64,000 bases of DNA from Bimuria novae-zelandiae CBS 107.79 (taxonomy: Eukaryota; Ascomycota; Dothideomycetes; Pleosporales; Didymosphaeriaceae): the NCBI GenBank assembly GCA_010015655.1, contig ML976661.1:102050-166049 (forward strand), in the 5' to 3' direction. The translations under genes were made by a program, and so were the position numbers. The notes under the pieces were generated by a model. It did no database searches and was not told the origin of the DNA. It saw nothing but the letters and a program-made list of their open reading frames with translations. Shown in pieces: positions 52,254 through 64,000 of this stretch (positions are counted from its first letter, which is position 1; each line of letters opens with the position of its first letter).

Positions 52254-52709
52254 TCAAAAATCCGTAACTCTCCCATTAAAACTATAATCCCCACTCGCTC
52301 CCCACCTCAACGGCTCAACCTTTGGTCCACCAACCTCCCCCGTCTTCGGATTGACATCGCCCTCAAACTCGGGTGGCGCGCCCCTCCTCAGATTCGGATG
52401 CACCTCCTCGCCCTCGGGTATCCGCTTGGTCTCCTCAGCCTTGCTGTCCGGTGACTGATTTATGCGTGCGCGCGCGTCTGCAGCGGAAAACGTTGTAGAG
52501 GTGGCGGTGGCGGCTGGCTCGTCGCGCGGCGTGCTGAAGGCGCCGGTGCTTTGTTTCTGGAGGCGCTCGAAGATTTCTTGCTCTTCCTTGGGGAGGCGTG
52601 GCGGTGCTGGGGCATTAGAGAAGGGCGAGGAGCGGCGCGGTGGGGTGGTGCTAAGGGCGCGGCGGGAGAGATGGCGTGGGAGGCGGAGGAAGGGGCGTGT
52701 GGACTGCAT
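52254..52709 (-). CDS. Succinate dehydrogenase assembly factor 4 (Sdh8/SDHAF4), mitochondrial
   Basis: Single exon, 151 residues. The N-terminus (MQSTRPFLRLPRHLSRRALS) is a basic mitochondrial presequence. The C-terminus EPLRWGASGDYSFNGRVTDF matches the invariant end of the SDHAF4 (DUF1674) family, with the NPKTGEVGGPK block just before. In yeast and animals the factor binds the flavinated Sdh1 subunit in the matrix and aids assembly of complex II. The middle is low complexity. The length is normal for fungal members. Confidence 0.92.
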   Translation of the reverse strand: MQSTRPFLRLPRHLSRRALSTTPPRRSSPFSNAPAPPRLPKEEQEIFERLQKQSTGAFSTPRDEPAATATSTTFSAADARARINQSPDSKAEETKRIPEGEEVHPNLRRGAPPEFEGDVNPKTGEVGGPKVEPLRWGASGDYSFNGRVTDF

Positions 52710-53156
52710 TGTTTCGAAGTGCGTGTATGGAAATCGTTTATAGAATGTTTCAGTGGCGCGATGTGAGGAAGTCGATGTTGGGAGATTTGAGAGGCAAAGT
52801 TGTCAACGATGAGGTATAAGTTCCTGTCTTGCCAGAAGCCGCGGCTCGGCGAGCCAATCGGAGCTAGGACTGAGGTGACCTGCCAGTGGGTATCTAGGGT
52901 AGGGTCCTTCTGTTCAACATTTGGAGGGTGCTTCACATCATTTCATGCCTAATATACTCCTGTATTATGAAACTCGAACATTTTGTGATGCGTAGTCAAA
53001 CGGATGCCAGCCTCAGGCCACTCGATTGGCCGTCGAAACCATACGGCTGAGGCGGAGCAAGGCCATCAACTGCTGCCACTTGCTCTGGTCACTTATCTTC
53101 TGCCTAGATAAACAGTCCAACAACATGTCCACTGTGCACCTATTTCTCTCTCTATC
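52710..53156. other. Intergenic between divergent genes
   Basis: Short promoter region shared by SDHAF4 (-) and the HET gene (+). No other feature was seen. Confidence 0.4.
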
Positions 53157-55007
53157 ATGAAGAACATTTACCGTATTTTGAAGTCCTTCCGATCCTCCAT
53201 AAAGTGGAAGCGACGCGGACGGCCAGAGACCACGACACCAGTCAATCACCAGGACACAACTGCAGTGCTGCTTACACCCACGTGCGACAACCGCTTCGAG
53301 GAGCACCAGAACGACAACCGCTTTTTGGAGCATCACAACGACAACCGCTTCGAAGAGGACCACAACGACACGCAACGGCGCGACCTCCAAGACAATCGAA
53401 TTGATGAAGATGAGGTGGAAAGGGATGACCTGTATGAACCACTCGATCACAGCAAGACGTCTTTCCGCTTACTACAAGTGCTTCCAACGCGGTCTCAAGA
53501 GGGCCACGTGCAATGCAAGCTGTTTGAAGCTTCGATTGAAGATTGGAGGAGGGATTATACTTGCCTTTCGTATGTTTGGGGTCCACCTAACGAGTCTACA
53601 AATGAGCACATTGTTGTGATCAACGGCAAGAAGGTACATATTGCTCCGAATCTATACCATTTCTTCCAGGATGCAAGTCGACGCGACTTCTTACAAAGAA
53701 GAACAAATGAGCATTCTGGTGTCGATAAAAAAAGGCAACTCTATCTTCAGGAGCCTCTGTGGATAGACGCCTTATGTATTGACCAGAACAACATTGGTGA
53801 ACGGAGTCACCAAGTATCGCAGATGGGCGAAATTTATTCGCACTCGAAACAGGTTATTGCGTGGCTGGGACCTTGCACTTTAGAGGGCAATCCACTTGAA
53901 TTTCTCCGGTTCAAATCCGAGCCTCGCAGAGACCAACTACTCAGCACGTTCTTTGGATCACCACCAGAGGAACCCGAATCCCTTTCGAATGACGTTAACA
54001 GACGTATAGTCAAACCCTCGGAGGGGTCCTACTCCCTTTTGATGGATCTTGCGGGTCGTTACTGGAGCCGTGCTTGGATCACCCAGGAATTAGCGGTTGC
54101 GCGACGCGTAATCATGATGTTGGGCACGATTGATATGGACCTAGAAGATTTGAAGGTTACGCGGGAAGGTATGAGGATGGCTTTGGTGGTATTGGCGAGT
54201 ATCTCATTGCCACTTTACAGGGTTGAGGAGACACCAATCTGGCAGATCTATAGCCTTGCTGTTGATAAGAGATGGGTTGATGGACAGATTCCCGCAAAGT
54301 CTGGGTCGAATCAAACGTTCGAAGACAGTGTCAGCCTGCTCAGCTTGTTGACCCGGTTCCGCGACAAGAAGTGCCTCCGTGGAAGAGACCGTATCTACTC
54401 ATTGAGGAGCATCTCTATGGAACGACAAGATCTGAAAGTTGACTATACCATGCCAGCCACTAGCCTTTTGTCCCACATTGTCCACATATCCCGACAACCC
54501 CTTTGCTTCTGTTCGGCTCTGAGTCTAATCGGTGCCTTGGGAGCAGACGCACAACCTGAGGAAAGCGAAGCCTGGAAATCAATTTACCTACAGATGGAGC
54601 TGGACTGTTCCGAGGAACCTGTTCCTGAGGATGCGCCAAATTGGAGCCGCTGTACTGCGTGTGTGTGTGCCATAGCGGACGGGCCGCCTACAACACGAGA
54701 TCTGGCGAACACGCGAATCTTTTGTATGAGCCAAATCTGCTCAGGGTGTTTGGGGCATTTCAGGTTCACTCTCTCTGAGCGATCTGTTCAGGGCATCCCG
54801 TCGCTGTACGACTCAATGCCATCCCCCGAGAACAAGGAGGCATACTTTCTCCCATCCATCGCCGGCAACTCATACACCCTATTTCTTTCAGCATCTTATT
54901 TGCTGCGCGTTAATGCCGATGGCGGCTTTGAAAGGGAATTCGGCTGTCTCATCCGCGCAGACAACAAATTGCGTTTCGTCACCTTGCCAGAAAGACCGAA
55001 TCGGTAA
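53157..55007 (+). CDS. HET-domain protein (heterokaryon incompatibility)
   Basis: Intronless, 616 residues. The HET domain begins near residue 95-140 with YTCLSYVWGPP and continues with LWIDALCIDQNN, RSHQVSQMGEIYSHS and QVIAWLGP, then RYWSRAWITQELAVAR, all hallmark blocks of the family. HET proteins trigger cell death when incompatible fungal strains fuse; many are lineage-variable and only some have a proven role. No NACHT, WD40 or ankyrin region follows; the C-terminal third has no motif I recognise. Near the N-terminus three 9-residue repeats (DNRFEEHQN, DNRFLEHHN, DNRFEEDHN) lie between a basic head and the domain. The gene is complete and sits 2.3 kb from the dead Fot1 element. Confidence 0.92.
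   Translation: MKNIYRILKSFRSSIKWKRRGRPETTTPVNHQDTTAVLLTPTCDNRFEEHQNDNRFLEHHNDNRFEEDHNDTQRRDLQDNRIDEDEVERDDLYEPLDHSKTSFRLLQVLPTRSQEGHVQCKLFEASIEDWRRDYTCLSYVWGPPNESTNEHIVVINGKKVHIAPNLYHFFQDASRRDFLQRRTNEHSGVDKKRQLYLQEPLWIDALCIDQNNIGERSHQVSQMGEIYSHSKQVIAWLGPCTLEGNPLEFLRFKSEPRRDQLLSTFFGSPPEEPESLSNDVNRRIVKPSEGSYSLLMDLAGRYWSRAWITQELAVARRVIMMLGTIDMDLEDLKVTREGMRMALVVLASISLPLYRVEETPIWQIYSLAVDKRWVDGQIPAKSGSNQTFEDSVSLLSLLTRFRDKKCLRGRDRIYSLRSISMERQDLKVDYTMPATSLLSHIVHISRQPLCFCSALSLIGALGADAQPEESEAWKSIYLQMELDCSEEPVPEDAPNWSRCTACVCAIADGPPTTRDLANTRIFCMSQICSGCLGHFRFTLSERSVQGIPSLYDSMPSPENKEAYFLPSIAGNSYTLFLSASYLLRVNADGGFEREFGCLIRADNKLRFVTLPERPNR
53286..53366 (+). repeat. Three 27-bp coding repeats in the HET gene
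   Basis: Three in-frame copies beginning GACAACCGCTT, encoding DNRFxEHHN-like units. Confidence 0.9.
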
Positions 55008-55943
55008 TGCAGTTTACATTTTATTTGCACACTTTACAACTCAAGCAACGACTCGATGTTTTCTCTTTTCCTGAAATCCATATTGCGGTCTGCATGCAGC
55101 AGCATCCGCTAAATACAGTTCACACTACCTGAGAAGCTACCAATATTGCACCCCTTCGCATGTTGAAACTATCGTCAACAAGACCTGGAGATTACACGGG
55201 ATTATAAGCATAAAAACCCCTCCATAACCGAAGCAATTACACCAAGCCAAGCAGACGACTGAACTGAAACTCAACATGGGTAAGTGTTGAGGGCATCACA
55301 CCAAGCACTTCCTCACATGTGGAGGATCGCAAAGCGACCGCTGTCACCGCCCCTGCCTCCTAAGGCCTCCTTGCATACCTGCCAATAACCATTCCCTTCC
55401 ATTATATCTTTGTTTGTTCTCATACGCCGTGCCGCTCGTAATTCTTACTCCAGCATTTCTCCAGGTGGGACCTGAGAAGTGCCCGCCATCCCACATGTAC
55501 TGGTTGGCGACCGGTACCTTGCACGCCTGCTGATTTAGAACCGCGATAGTAGAACACGTTACAGCGCTGCGGTGCAGGAAACGGGTAAACAATTCGTCTT
55601 TCGCCGTCCATCATCCATCTATCCTTGTAATTCTCTTTCGGCCACTGCCGACACGAGTCTGCAGATTCAACGGTATCGGCTCAGGATCTGACTAATGCTA
55701 AACGCTATGTTCGACTTCGACACAACGATATTCTTCCGATACTCAGGACTTCACAGGACATACACCAAAAACAACCATGAAGATGCCATATTAGTATTCA
55801 TCTTGCTCAAGCTGCACGCCCTCTAAACAGCCCTCCACAAATCGAACATAATTTTCTTCTCGCCAGAGCATAACAGGCCATATTCCCTCATTGCCAACGC
55901 CACCCTATAGTACAAAGACGAAGCCTCATCCCATACATTTCCC
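55008..55943. other. Intergenic with an uncertain minus-strand ORF
   Basis: A minus-strand frame at 55344-55592 (82 codons) and an overlapping one at 55420-55614 have some coding-like composition but no start context, motif or splice extension I trust. A GTAAGT donor follows an ATG at 55275 (+), but no acceptor exon was found. No gene called. Confidence 0.35.
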
Positions 55944-57552
<1,609 letters not shown>

Positions 57553-58739
57553 GGCGGCTGTTGGAAGCTATCTCTTTTCTCTCGAAGAACTAAATAAGAC
57601 TCTTTAGGAGATTACAATTCGCGTGGAGGACGGTTCAGACGTTGTGGGGTGGGACGACCAGGCGGCGCGCGTTGCAGCTGTTTTTCGCGAAGCTGGGCCC
57701 AGCAATGCGCGAAGCTCTCTCAGGCACGAGCCACTAGGCCGAAGGCGGTGCGGGTCATGGGGGTCACCCAAGGCGTGGACTCCACCTGACTCCGCTTGCA
57801 CGCTCGTCTTCCTGCGCAGACATGCCGGCACGACGCCTCGCTGTAGCTGCAGTCTCCTGCGAACCTGGGTACCTCTACGATATGAGCCATATTTCGAATT
57901 ATTGGGCGCTTTCGCTTCCGCTATCCCAACAGCGCTTGCGCATGGCCCTCTTCGGGAAGCGACCTCCAGGGACAGACTCACACAGCGCGCACCGCATATG
58001 ACCAGCATTCTCACCCAAGATCTCCCTCATGAAACACTAAGAACGTTGCGCTGACCACGACAGAGAACTCTACCATGCCCGAAAGGTACCTCTACCGCGA
58101 CTCCATCGTCTACCCCGCTACTGCAACCGCCGCGCTATACACCCTCGAGAGGTTCCTTACGATCCAACAGCATCACGGGGGCACACGAGATATGCGCAAA
58201 TGGGTGGAATCATCTGCTATTGCGGCGTGGCTGCTACGCTATCCACCTATGCAGCTATCATACAGCACTATCTGTCGAGCCGGACTCTCCAATTTTCATA
58301 TCGATACCGGCTATGCACTGCCACCGGCTTTCCCGTCAACCCGAAAGGTAATAAGATTCGGAAAAGCTCGTCAATCATTGATTGTCCCGTTGCCGGACGC
58401 TTAATCTATCCACCGAAAGCGCGGACACCAAGAATAATGTACAAGAAATGCAGAGTGTTGGGTCACGTGGGGGTACGTTGGACTTTGGAATGTCCGTAGG
58501 CAGGTTGAAGTCGCGCTGTCGTGATCATGGAACGCAAGCTGACGACCAACTAGCTTCTCGCCCATCGCTTGGATGTGTTCGGCCAAACCAAACACGACAT
58601 GCTTTTCCGGCGGACACCCAAGATTATCAAAATTCGGCGGCGCCTCCCTTTTACGAAAGGATCCTATCAAAATGCACGGAAGAGACGGAAATGGAAGCTT
58701 ATCACGGGAGAAGGATCAGAAAGAGCCCGAGGGAGGATA
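57553..58739. other. Upstream of RVB1, with an uncertain small plus-strand ORF
   Basis: Contains the RVB1 promoter. A 109-codon frame (58075-58404, +) and overlapping frames of similar length have no recognisable motif. No gene is called with confidence. Confidence 0.35.
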
Positions 58740-61450
58740 TCACTCCTCCTCGCTTTCTGACGCAGACTCGTCATCTTCGTCATCGTCGCTCGACTCTTGG
58801 TTGGCTGCGGACACGTGAGTCTCAAATTCATGTGCGCGCATGCCATGGCCAACTTACCAGGAGGGGACTGACTAGATCCCGACACCGCCCCGCTGAACGA
58901 CTGCATCTTTTCCTGGATCCTACGCAAGCTATCTTCCTGTTCCGACTTGCCCATTGGTTTGTTCTTCTTCGGCCGAGCCGTGTTCTGCCTCGAAGGTGCC
59001 GCTGGACGTGGCATTTCGTAGTCGTCATCATCTGCGATGGAAGCCTTTGGGCCCCGCACCGACTTTATGAACCGGAACAGCTCACGCAACGTGTCGTCAT
59101 TGATCTCATCCATATCGAGCTCCATCTCGTCATCATTGGTGTTAGCGAGGTGTGGGCAGCCGTTCCGGATGATTTGAACGGCGCGTCTCATATCTGCGTC
59201 GCCAAGTGTGCTGATGCCCTCGGAGATCTCCTGCTTCTGTGCATAGCTCAGAGGAGCTTGAGCCTTTTTGGGCTTCGACTTGGCCGGCTTTGCTGGCGGA
59301 GGTACAGTAAGTGGACCACCCTTGCGCTTGGGTGCCGCTGCCTTAGACTTCTTTTTCCCAGGTGCCTTAGGCGACGACCCTTTACGCTGTTGCTGTTGAA
59401 GTAACGCCTGTGCAGTCTGATTTAGAGCTGCAATTTGCTTCTGGATAGCAAGGAATTGAACCTGCGCAGGGTCTTCCTCTTCCTCTTCATCTTCCTCGTC
59501 AGAGTAGTCCGAGCCCTGAGATTGAGGTTCAGCTTCAGGTGCGTTCCGCGCAAGCCACTCGGCCTTCTCACTCCACAAGCTGTTGAAGACCTCGCTTAGC
59601 TGCTTCCCCATCTTGTTCACCTCATCCGTTTCAGGATTGAATTTGAAGCAATTGGAGAACACGAGCTGCGCATCGTTGTAGAAATCCTTAGCGTTCTGAT
59701 AGATGCCAGCGTCCAGATTCTTCTTCACGGTTCCAAAGTCCATCGGCTTCTTGATGATCTTAAGATAAGAAGGAATGTTCAACGCAACCGGATCTACTGG
59801 CGTCATAAAAGGCCACGAAAACTTGGCGTACTTGGGCTTGAGCAGCTCCGCTAGTACGTTCTCGCAAAACTTCAATTCCAATTGGTACTTCTTCTTCCTA
59901 GGCTTAGCCGCCGAATAGGGAAGATCTTTCGACGGTGGCCGATGAATCTCACGCTTGGGACGATCGTTGGCGCTAGACGAATCTCGTCGGATCATAGGCA
60001 AGCCATCCGCATTGAGTGGCCATGAAGGGGAAGGTGCTGTTGGCGTCGAAGCAGGCGGTGACTTTGCAACCGGTGGAGCCCTAGACTCACGTCTAGCCTT
60101 TGACGCTGTCTGAACCGATGGCTTCTTCGCTTGCTTGATGGGCTTTGCCGTATCTTCTCCCTCTTTGGGTAGCCTATCGGTTCCCTTGAGGAAGTAGGCT
60201 CGCATATTGTAGGCATCGTGGGTGACAGGGTGGGTGGTAGAGTTGAAGAGCTCGCTGTTCGTCACAATTTGGTCTAGATCTGCCATAAAATCCGCAACAC
60301 GTGTGTAAGCACCTGTCTTCAATTTGGTCTCCATCGTTCCGAGATCCATCGGGTGAGTCACGATAGTCGGATAAGCTGGGATATTGAGAGCCTCGTAGTC
60401 CACCGGTAATTTGAAAGCATTAGAAACCTTGATCTTCTTGGTATTCCGAATGCGCTCAAGGAGAAACTTCTTCTGCGTTTCAGTCATGGGAGCTGACGGC
60501 CATGGCTTGTAGGAGACGGCTTGTTGAACCGAAGAGTGTTCTTGAGCGGGAGGCGCGGGTGCACTGGGCGGTGCCGGGGGAGCGCCGTTGGTTTCTTCGG
60601 CGTGAGAGGGCAATTCTGGCACCTTGAACTCGGCTGGCTGGCTGCTCTCCTCTTGAGTTCTAGGGCGTTTGGCTTCGGGTGCATCTTCCATCTCCAGGTC
60701 ATCTTCGCGAGGTCGCACCTTGCCCGAAGTTGGCGCGTCTTGCATTTCCTGATCGACCGTCGCCGGGGAGCCATTTGGTGGCGCTCGTGTTGCAGACAGC
60801 TGGGTTTCGATGGTGAGGTCATTGAGAGGCTTGGTGGGCGGCGCGCCCGAGTCAGTCGACACAGCGGTCGAGCTCGGATCCTGGTTCGCATCCACCTCAT
60901 TCGGTTGCACTGGTCCACCTAAGGACTCTTCTGTACTCGGCAGTTGCGTCTCTGGCACCTTTTGTGTACTCTCGCTGGAGAGCTGGACTATCGTAGAAGT
61001 ATCAGGCCCCACCTCGTCACGGACATCAGAGGTCGGGGCTTCAACAGCATCCGTAACCGATGGCATTTCTGAGTCCCCAAACAATGAGTTATTGTCGGCT
61101 TGGCTGTCAGGGAGAAATTGGGAGAGACGGTCGATTCCGCTAGAGACGTCGGTGGTCGGCTGGAGAGTAGGCGCAGCGTCGGGAGAGTCGTGATGGGTGC
61201 CGTTGCCATTGACGATGGGGGCTTTGGACACGTCGAGCTCAACATCGTGGACGCTACATATAGTGTTAGTAGACAGGTAGAGGTGAGAGAGGGCGGGTTG
61301 ATCATGAGGCACCGCAATACAAGTAAAAAAAGAGTCGCCCACTCACCCGTTAGTTTCGGTGTCCACTGCCATACCGTTGGTCAGTGGCTCTGCCGTCCCT
61401 TTCAGGTCCAGAGGAGCTTGATCGAAGGCGGGCGATGTCATTACTCCCAT
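58740..61450 (-). CDS. BET bromodomain protein (Bdf1-like)
   Basis: Three exons (61450 or 61441-61347, 61253-58858, 58804-58740) give 854 or 851 residues depending on which of two close in-frame ATGs is used. BET proteins bind acetylated histones and recruit TFIID and other factors. Two bromodomains lie near residues 287-378 (ALNIPAYPTIVTHPMDLGTM) and 486-583 (ALNIPSYLKIIKKPMDFGTV), each with the conserved acetyl-lysine pocket Asn region (LFNSTTHPVT, CFKFNPETD). An ET domain follows near 700-763 (LSYAQKQEISEGIS to RELFRFIK). The last exon adds the acidic serine-rich tail ending ESEEE. Without the two introns the open frame has artefactual ends on both sides. Confidence 0.94.
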
Positions 61451-62629
61451 AGGGCCATAGACAGGTTATGCGCGAATGATGGATGGTTCAGTGCAGATGA
61501 TTGGCTGGGTTGCGCAAGAAAGTATGGCGAGTCGCAGATCTGCGAATCTTATATTTATATTAGCCTAGGTTGAGCAGACGCACGCGACACGGTGAAGTGA
61601 CGTGCGCAGCAAGTAAAGGCTCGCTTAGGCGCGGGTCGTGGGGCAGTAAGAGCGAGATGCGGCCAGGGATTCAAGCGTGGTCGCGAACAGACAAGGAGGG
61701 GCGCGACAGATATATGTTGCGGAAGGCTGAAACGAACAAGGCGCACGTGACGTACCTTTTTTAGCGGTGGCGGCGAGGTGTCACTTCTCGCAGCAGTGGC
61801 GGGGATGAGTCACTGATATATGCCGATGCGCCGACGCGTTTGTTGTTGTGGGCAGGCTGTTGTGCGCGTCCAAGTCAAATAAAGGCCAGCTGCATATGCG
61901 CCAGGTTCGGCGCAACCGCAACAACAGTACGCAGAGGGCGGGCCTGGCAGCGACGACGACGATGATGATGCGCACGGATGCGGATGCGCGGAGGGAATGC
62001 GCTAGCCTGGCAGGACGTCAAGGCAGGCGTGCAAATGGTCCAAAAGTGTAGTAATGATGGCTCGCGGCGACTGGAGCCGGCGAGTCTTGGCGTCGAGTCG
62101 TGGGTCGGAGGAGGCGGAGGCGACTTGGGCGGCGGTCGGAAAAAAGGTCCTGGGTGAACTTCGATGAGTTTTGTTCTCTGGCGGGCGCGTCTGCATTTAA
62201 GAAATCCCGGCCCAGCCTGCGAGGAGCCAAGCGCCGGTGCGGCCCCTGAGCAGCTGCCGACACGTGACTTGGGGACCGCGCCTTCCCGCCCGCCATGCCC
62301 GCAACAGCCCTCTGTGCACGGCTGCACCGCTTCTGCTGGTGCTGACGTGCTCGCTCTACCTGTCCGACGTCGTTCTGTACGCGATGCCGTGGTGTCTGGC
62401 GTGAAAAGCTGCTGCGACGCGCTGAGCAGGCGCAACCGCGATCCCTGTCTAAACTGGCAGGCGCGACCGTGCAAGTGGACCGTGCCACGCTAAAATATTT
62501 TGCTTTCCAGCATCTCGAGATTTTGCTGCTGGGACAATTGGGCTCACCAACCACTCTTTCACACTCCAACACTGCGAGCCCCGCCTTCAAATTCCTCTCC
62601 GTGCGCCATTATTGCATGCGCCCGCCAGC
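61451..62629. other. Intergenic between divergent Bdf1 and Utp12-domain genes
   Basis: About 1.2 kb of GC-rich sequence holding both promoters. Long open frames on both strands (up to 199 codons) are Arg/Pro/Ala-rich and typical of non-coding GC-rich DNA. No gene called. Confidence 0.45.
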
Positions 62630-63967
62630 ATGCCAGCTCCAGTATCAGCGCGCGCCCAAGGGCCCGTCAGAAGCCGCGATGCGCTCCCGCCCACGAAAAA
62701 ACCAAGGCTGTCGCAGCCGAACGGCCTCAAGTCGCTGATGAACGGCACGGCAAAGCAGAAGCCCACCGCAAAGATCAACGGTGTGAGGAACAACCGGAAT
62801 GATAGAGTCGCAGATGCCACGGCCGTGGTGAGCGGGGGTCACGCCGGTCATGGTGACGTCGACATGAAGGACGCGGCGCCCGATGTCATCGAAATCAGCA
62901 GTGCGGAAGAATCAAGCGACTACTCCAGCTCTGAAGACGAGAGTGCCGATGATGCAGTTGCGGGAGCCAAGGAGGCCGCATCCGCACCTGCAGACGAAGA
63001 TCGTCCAGGTGAAGATGGTACCGCTGAGCCCGAGGAACTGTCATTCGGCGAACGGCTGAAGGCACAAGAGCCAGAGTCCGAACCGGTACGCGAATCACGA
63101 GTCGTCGACGTCGAATCTGCTTTTATCGGTGCCAACGCCGACTCCCGGGAGCTTGCGACTTCATCCCTCCGCCGACCGTTAACTGCACCATCTGCGACCT
63201 CGCTCAGCACCGTGCTTACCCAGGCCCTGAAAACCAACGACCAGGAGCTTCTTGACTCGTGCCTCCGCGTCAACGACGTCGACACCATATACTCTACCAT
63301 CGAGCGTCTGCCGTCTCCGCTTGTGGGTGGCTTACTGCAGAAGCTCGCCGAACGATTACACAAGAGGCCTGGGCGGCCCGGTATGCTCATGGTCTGGGTT
63401 CAGTGGTCGCTTGCGACCCACGGTGGCTACCTGGCAACGCAGCCCCATCTGATGAAGCAAACAGCCACCTTGACCAGGGTGCTCAAGGAACGCTCAAGCG
63501 GTCTCCAACCCTTGCTGTCGCTCAAAGGAAGGTTGGATATGCTACAGACACAACTGGAACTCCGACGAAGAAATCAGGAAAGAGCCGTGGGGGATGATAT
63601 GGACGAGGCTGTGATATACGTCGAAGGCGAAGAAGAGCCATCGTCGGAGGAGGAGGAGGAGGTAGAAGATGATGATGTTGCCATGAAGGAGTCACGGAAA
63701 CGGTTGCGTCTGGACGCCAACGACGATGGCGAGAGCTCCGTAGACGAAATGCCGACTACCATGGAAGTGGACGGGGCCTCGGAAGAAAAAAGCGAAGACT
63801 CGGAGGATCTCATCGATGACGAAGCAGAAGAGACGGACGATGATTCCGGTGAGGAGATGTCTGAGCCCGACGGTGAAGTCGACGAAGAAAGTTCAGAAAG
63901 TGAGGAGGAAGCGAAACCAGAAAGGCGATCCACAGCCGCCCGTCACGGCCTCGTAAAGAGGCGCTAA
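62630..63967 (+). CDS. Utp12-domain small-subunit processome protein (Utp5/WDR43-like)
   Basis: Single exon, 445 residues from ATG 62630. A basic, Pro/Ser-rich head is followed by an acidic segment, then a helical Utp12 domain near residues 190-320 (LSTVLTQALKTNDQELLDSC, LPSPLVGGLLQKLAERLHKR, WVQWSLATHGGYL). A very acidic Glu/Asp/Ser tail ends with KRR. Proteins with this domain act in the U3 processome during 18S rRNA maturation in the nucleolus. The WD40 half seen in yeast Utp5 is absent from this ORF and from the sequence just upstream; fungal forms with only the C-terminal domain are known to me in general terms. Assignment to Utp5 rather than another Utp12-domain protein is inference. 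Confidence 0.82.
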   Translation: MPAPVSARAQGPVRSRDALPPTKKPRLSQPNGLKSLMNGTAKQKPTAKINGVRNNRNDRVADATAVVSGGHAGHGDVDMKDAAPDVIEISSAEESSDYSSSEDESADDAVAGAKEAASAPADEDRPGEDGTAEPEELSFGERLKAQEPESEPVRESRVVDVESAFIGANADSRELATSSLRRPLTAPSATSLSTVLTQALKTNDQELLDSCLRVNDVDTIYSTIERLPSPLVGGLLQKLAERLHKRPGRPGMLMVWVQWSLATHGGYLATQPHLMKQTATLTRVLKERSSGLQPLLSLKGRLDMLQTQLELRRRNQERAVGDDMDEAVIYVEGEEEPSSEEEEEVEDDDVAMKESRKRLRLDANDDGESSVDEMPTTMEVDGASEEKSEDSEDLIDDEAEETDDDSGEEMSEPDGEVDEESSESEEEAKPERRSTAARHGLVKRR

Positions 63968-64000
63968 AAGCACTTATAAGAGTCTGTTTTCCATTTTCGA

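Noticed and set aside
58382..59404. 340-codon plus-strand ORF overlapping Bdf1
   Set aside because: Antisense to the Bdf1 ET region and tail; low-quality Arg/Leu/Cys composition.
61875..62590. Overlapping 190-199 codon minus-strand ORFs upstream of the Utp12-domain gene
   Set aside because: Arg/Pro-rich frames in a GC-rich promoter region with no domain or splice support.

Overview
The window is about 64 kb of chromosomal DNA from a filamentous ascomycete (Pezizomycotina; Dothideomycetes is my guess from protein flavour, not proven). The evidence is short GT-AG introns of roughly 45-190 nt inside most genes, a fungal gene set (Dicer-like 2, a HET-domain protein, Rab escort protein, a DOCK-family exchange factor, a BET protein Bdf1), and AT-rich transposon relics full of stop codons in the style of repeat-induced point mutation (RIP). 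Exon structures below were inferred by hand from splice signals and reading-frame continuity. No search was run.

Layout. 0-9 kb: a RING-finger protein (-), fumarase (+) and SMC5 (+). 9.7-20.2 kb: an accessory stretch with a small secreted protein (+), a cysteine-rich repeat locus whose front module is duplicated and interrupted by stops (-), a coiled-coil pseudogene (-), a histidine acid phosphatase with five exons (-) and a DUF6594-type membrane protein whose middle is probably broken (+). 20.5-26.3 kb: Rab escort protein (-), an intron-containing tRNA-Asp, and one or two small genes (-). 26.5-31.2 kb: a gene-free AT-rich island, best read as one TA-flanked inverted-repeat transposon containing a nested Tc1/mariner element, a solo LTR and a second GC-richer insert.

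32.6-48.4 kb: proteasome subunit alpha-2 (+), Dicer-like 2 (+), a 2,062-residue DOCK protein (-) and a secreted type-B carboxylesterase (-). 48.8-50.9 kb: a dead pogo/Fot1-type transposon with 43 bp of identical terminal inverted repeat. 52.2-64 kb: SDH assembly factor 4 (-), a HET-domain protein (+), RuvB-like 1 (-), BET protein Bdf1 (-) and a Utp12-domain ribosome biogenesis protein (+).

Most intact genes are single housekeeping genes with no operon-like or biosynthetic-cluster logic. The linked theme is genome defence. A Dicer-like 2 gene lies within 3 kb of a heavily mutated transposon island, a HET gene lies near a second dead transposon, and RIP-like C-to-T changes may also explain CAG-to-TAG stops in two decayed genes. 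I found no convincing new multi-gene system. The most unusual locus is the cysteine-rich repeat gene at 10.9-12.1 kb.
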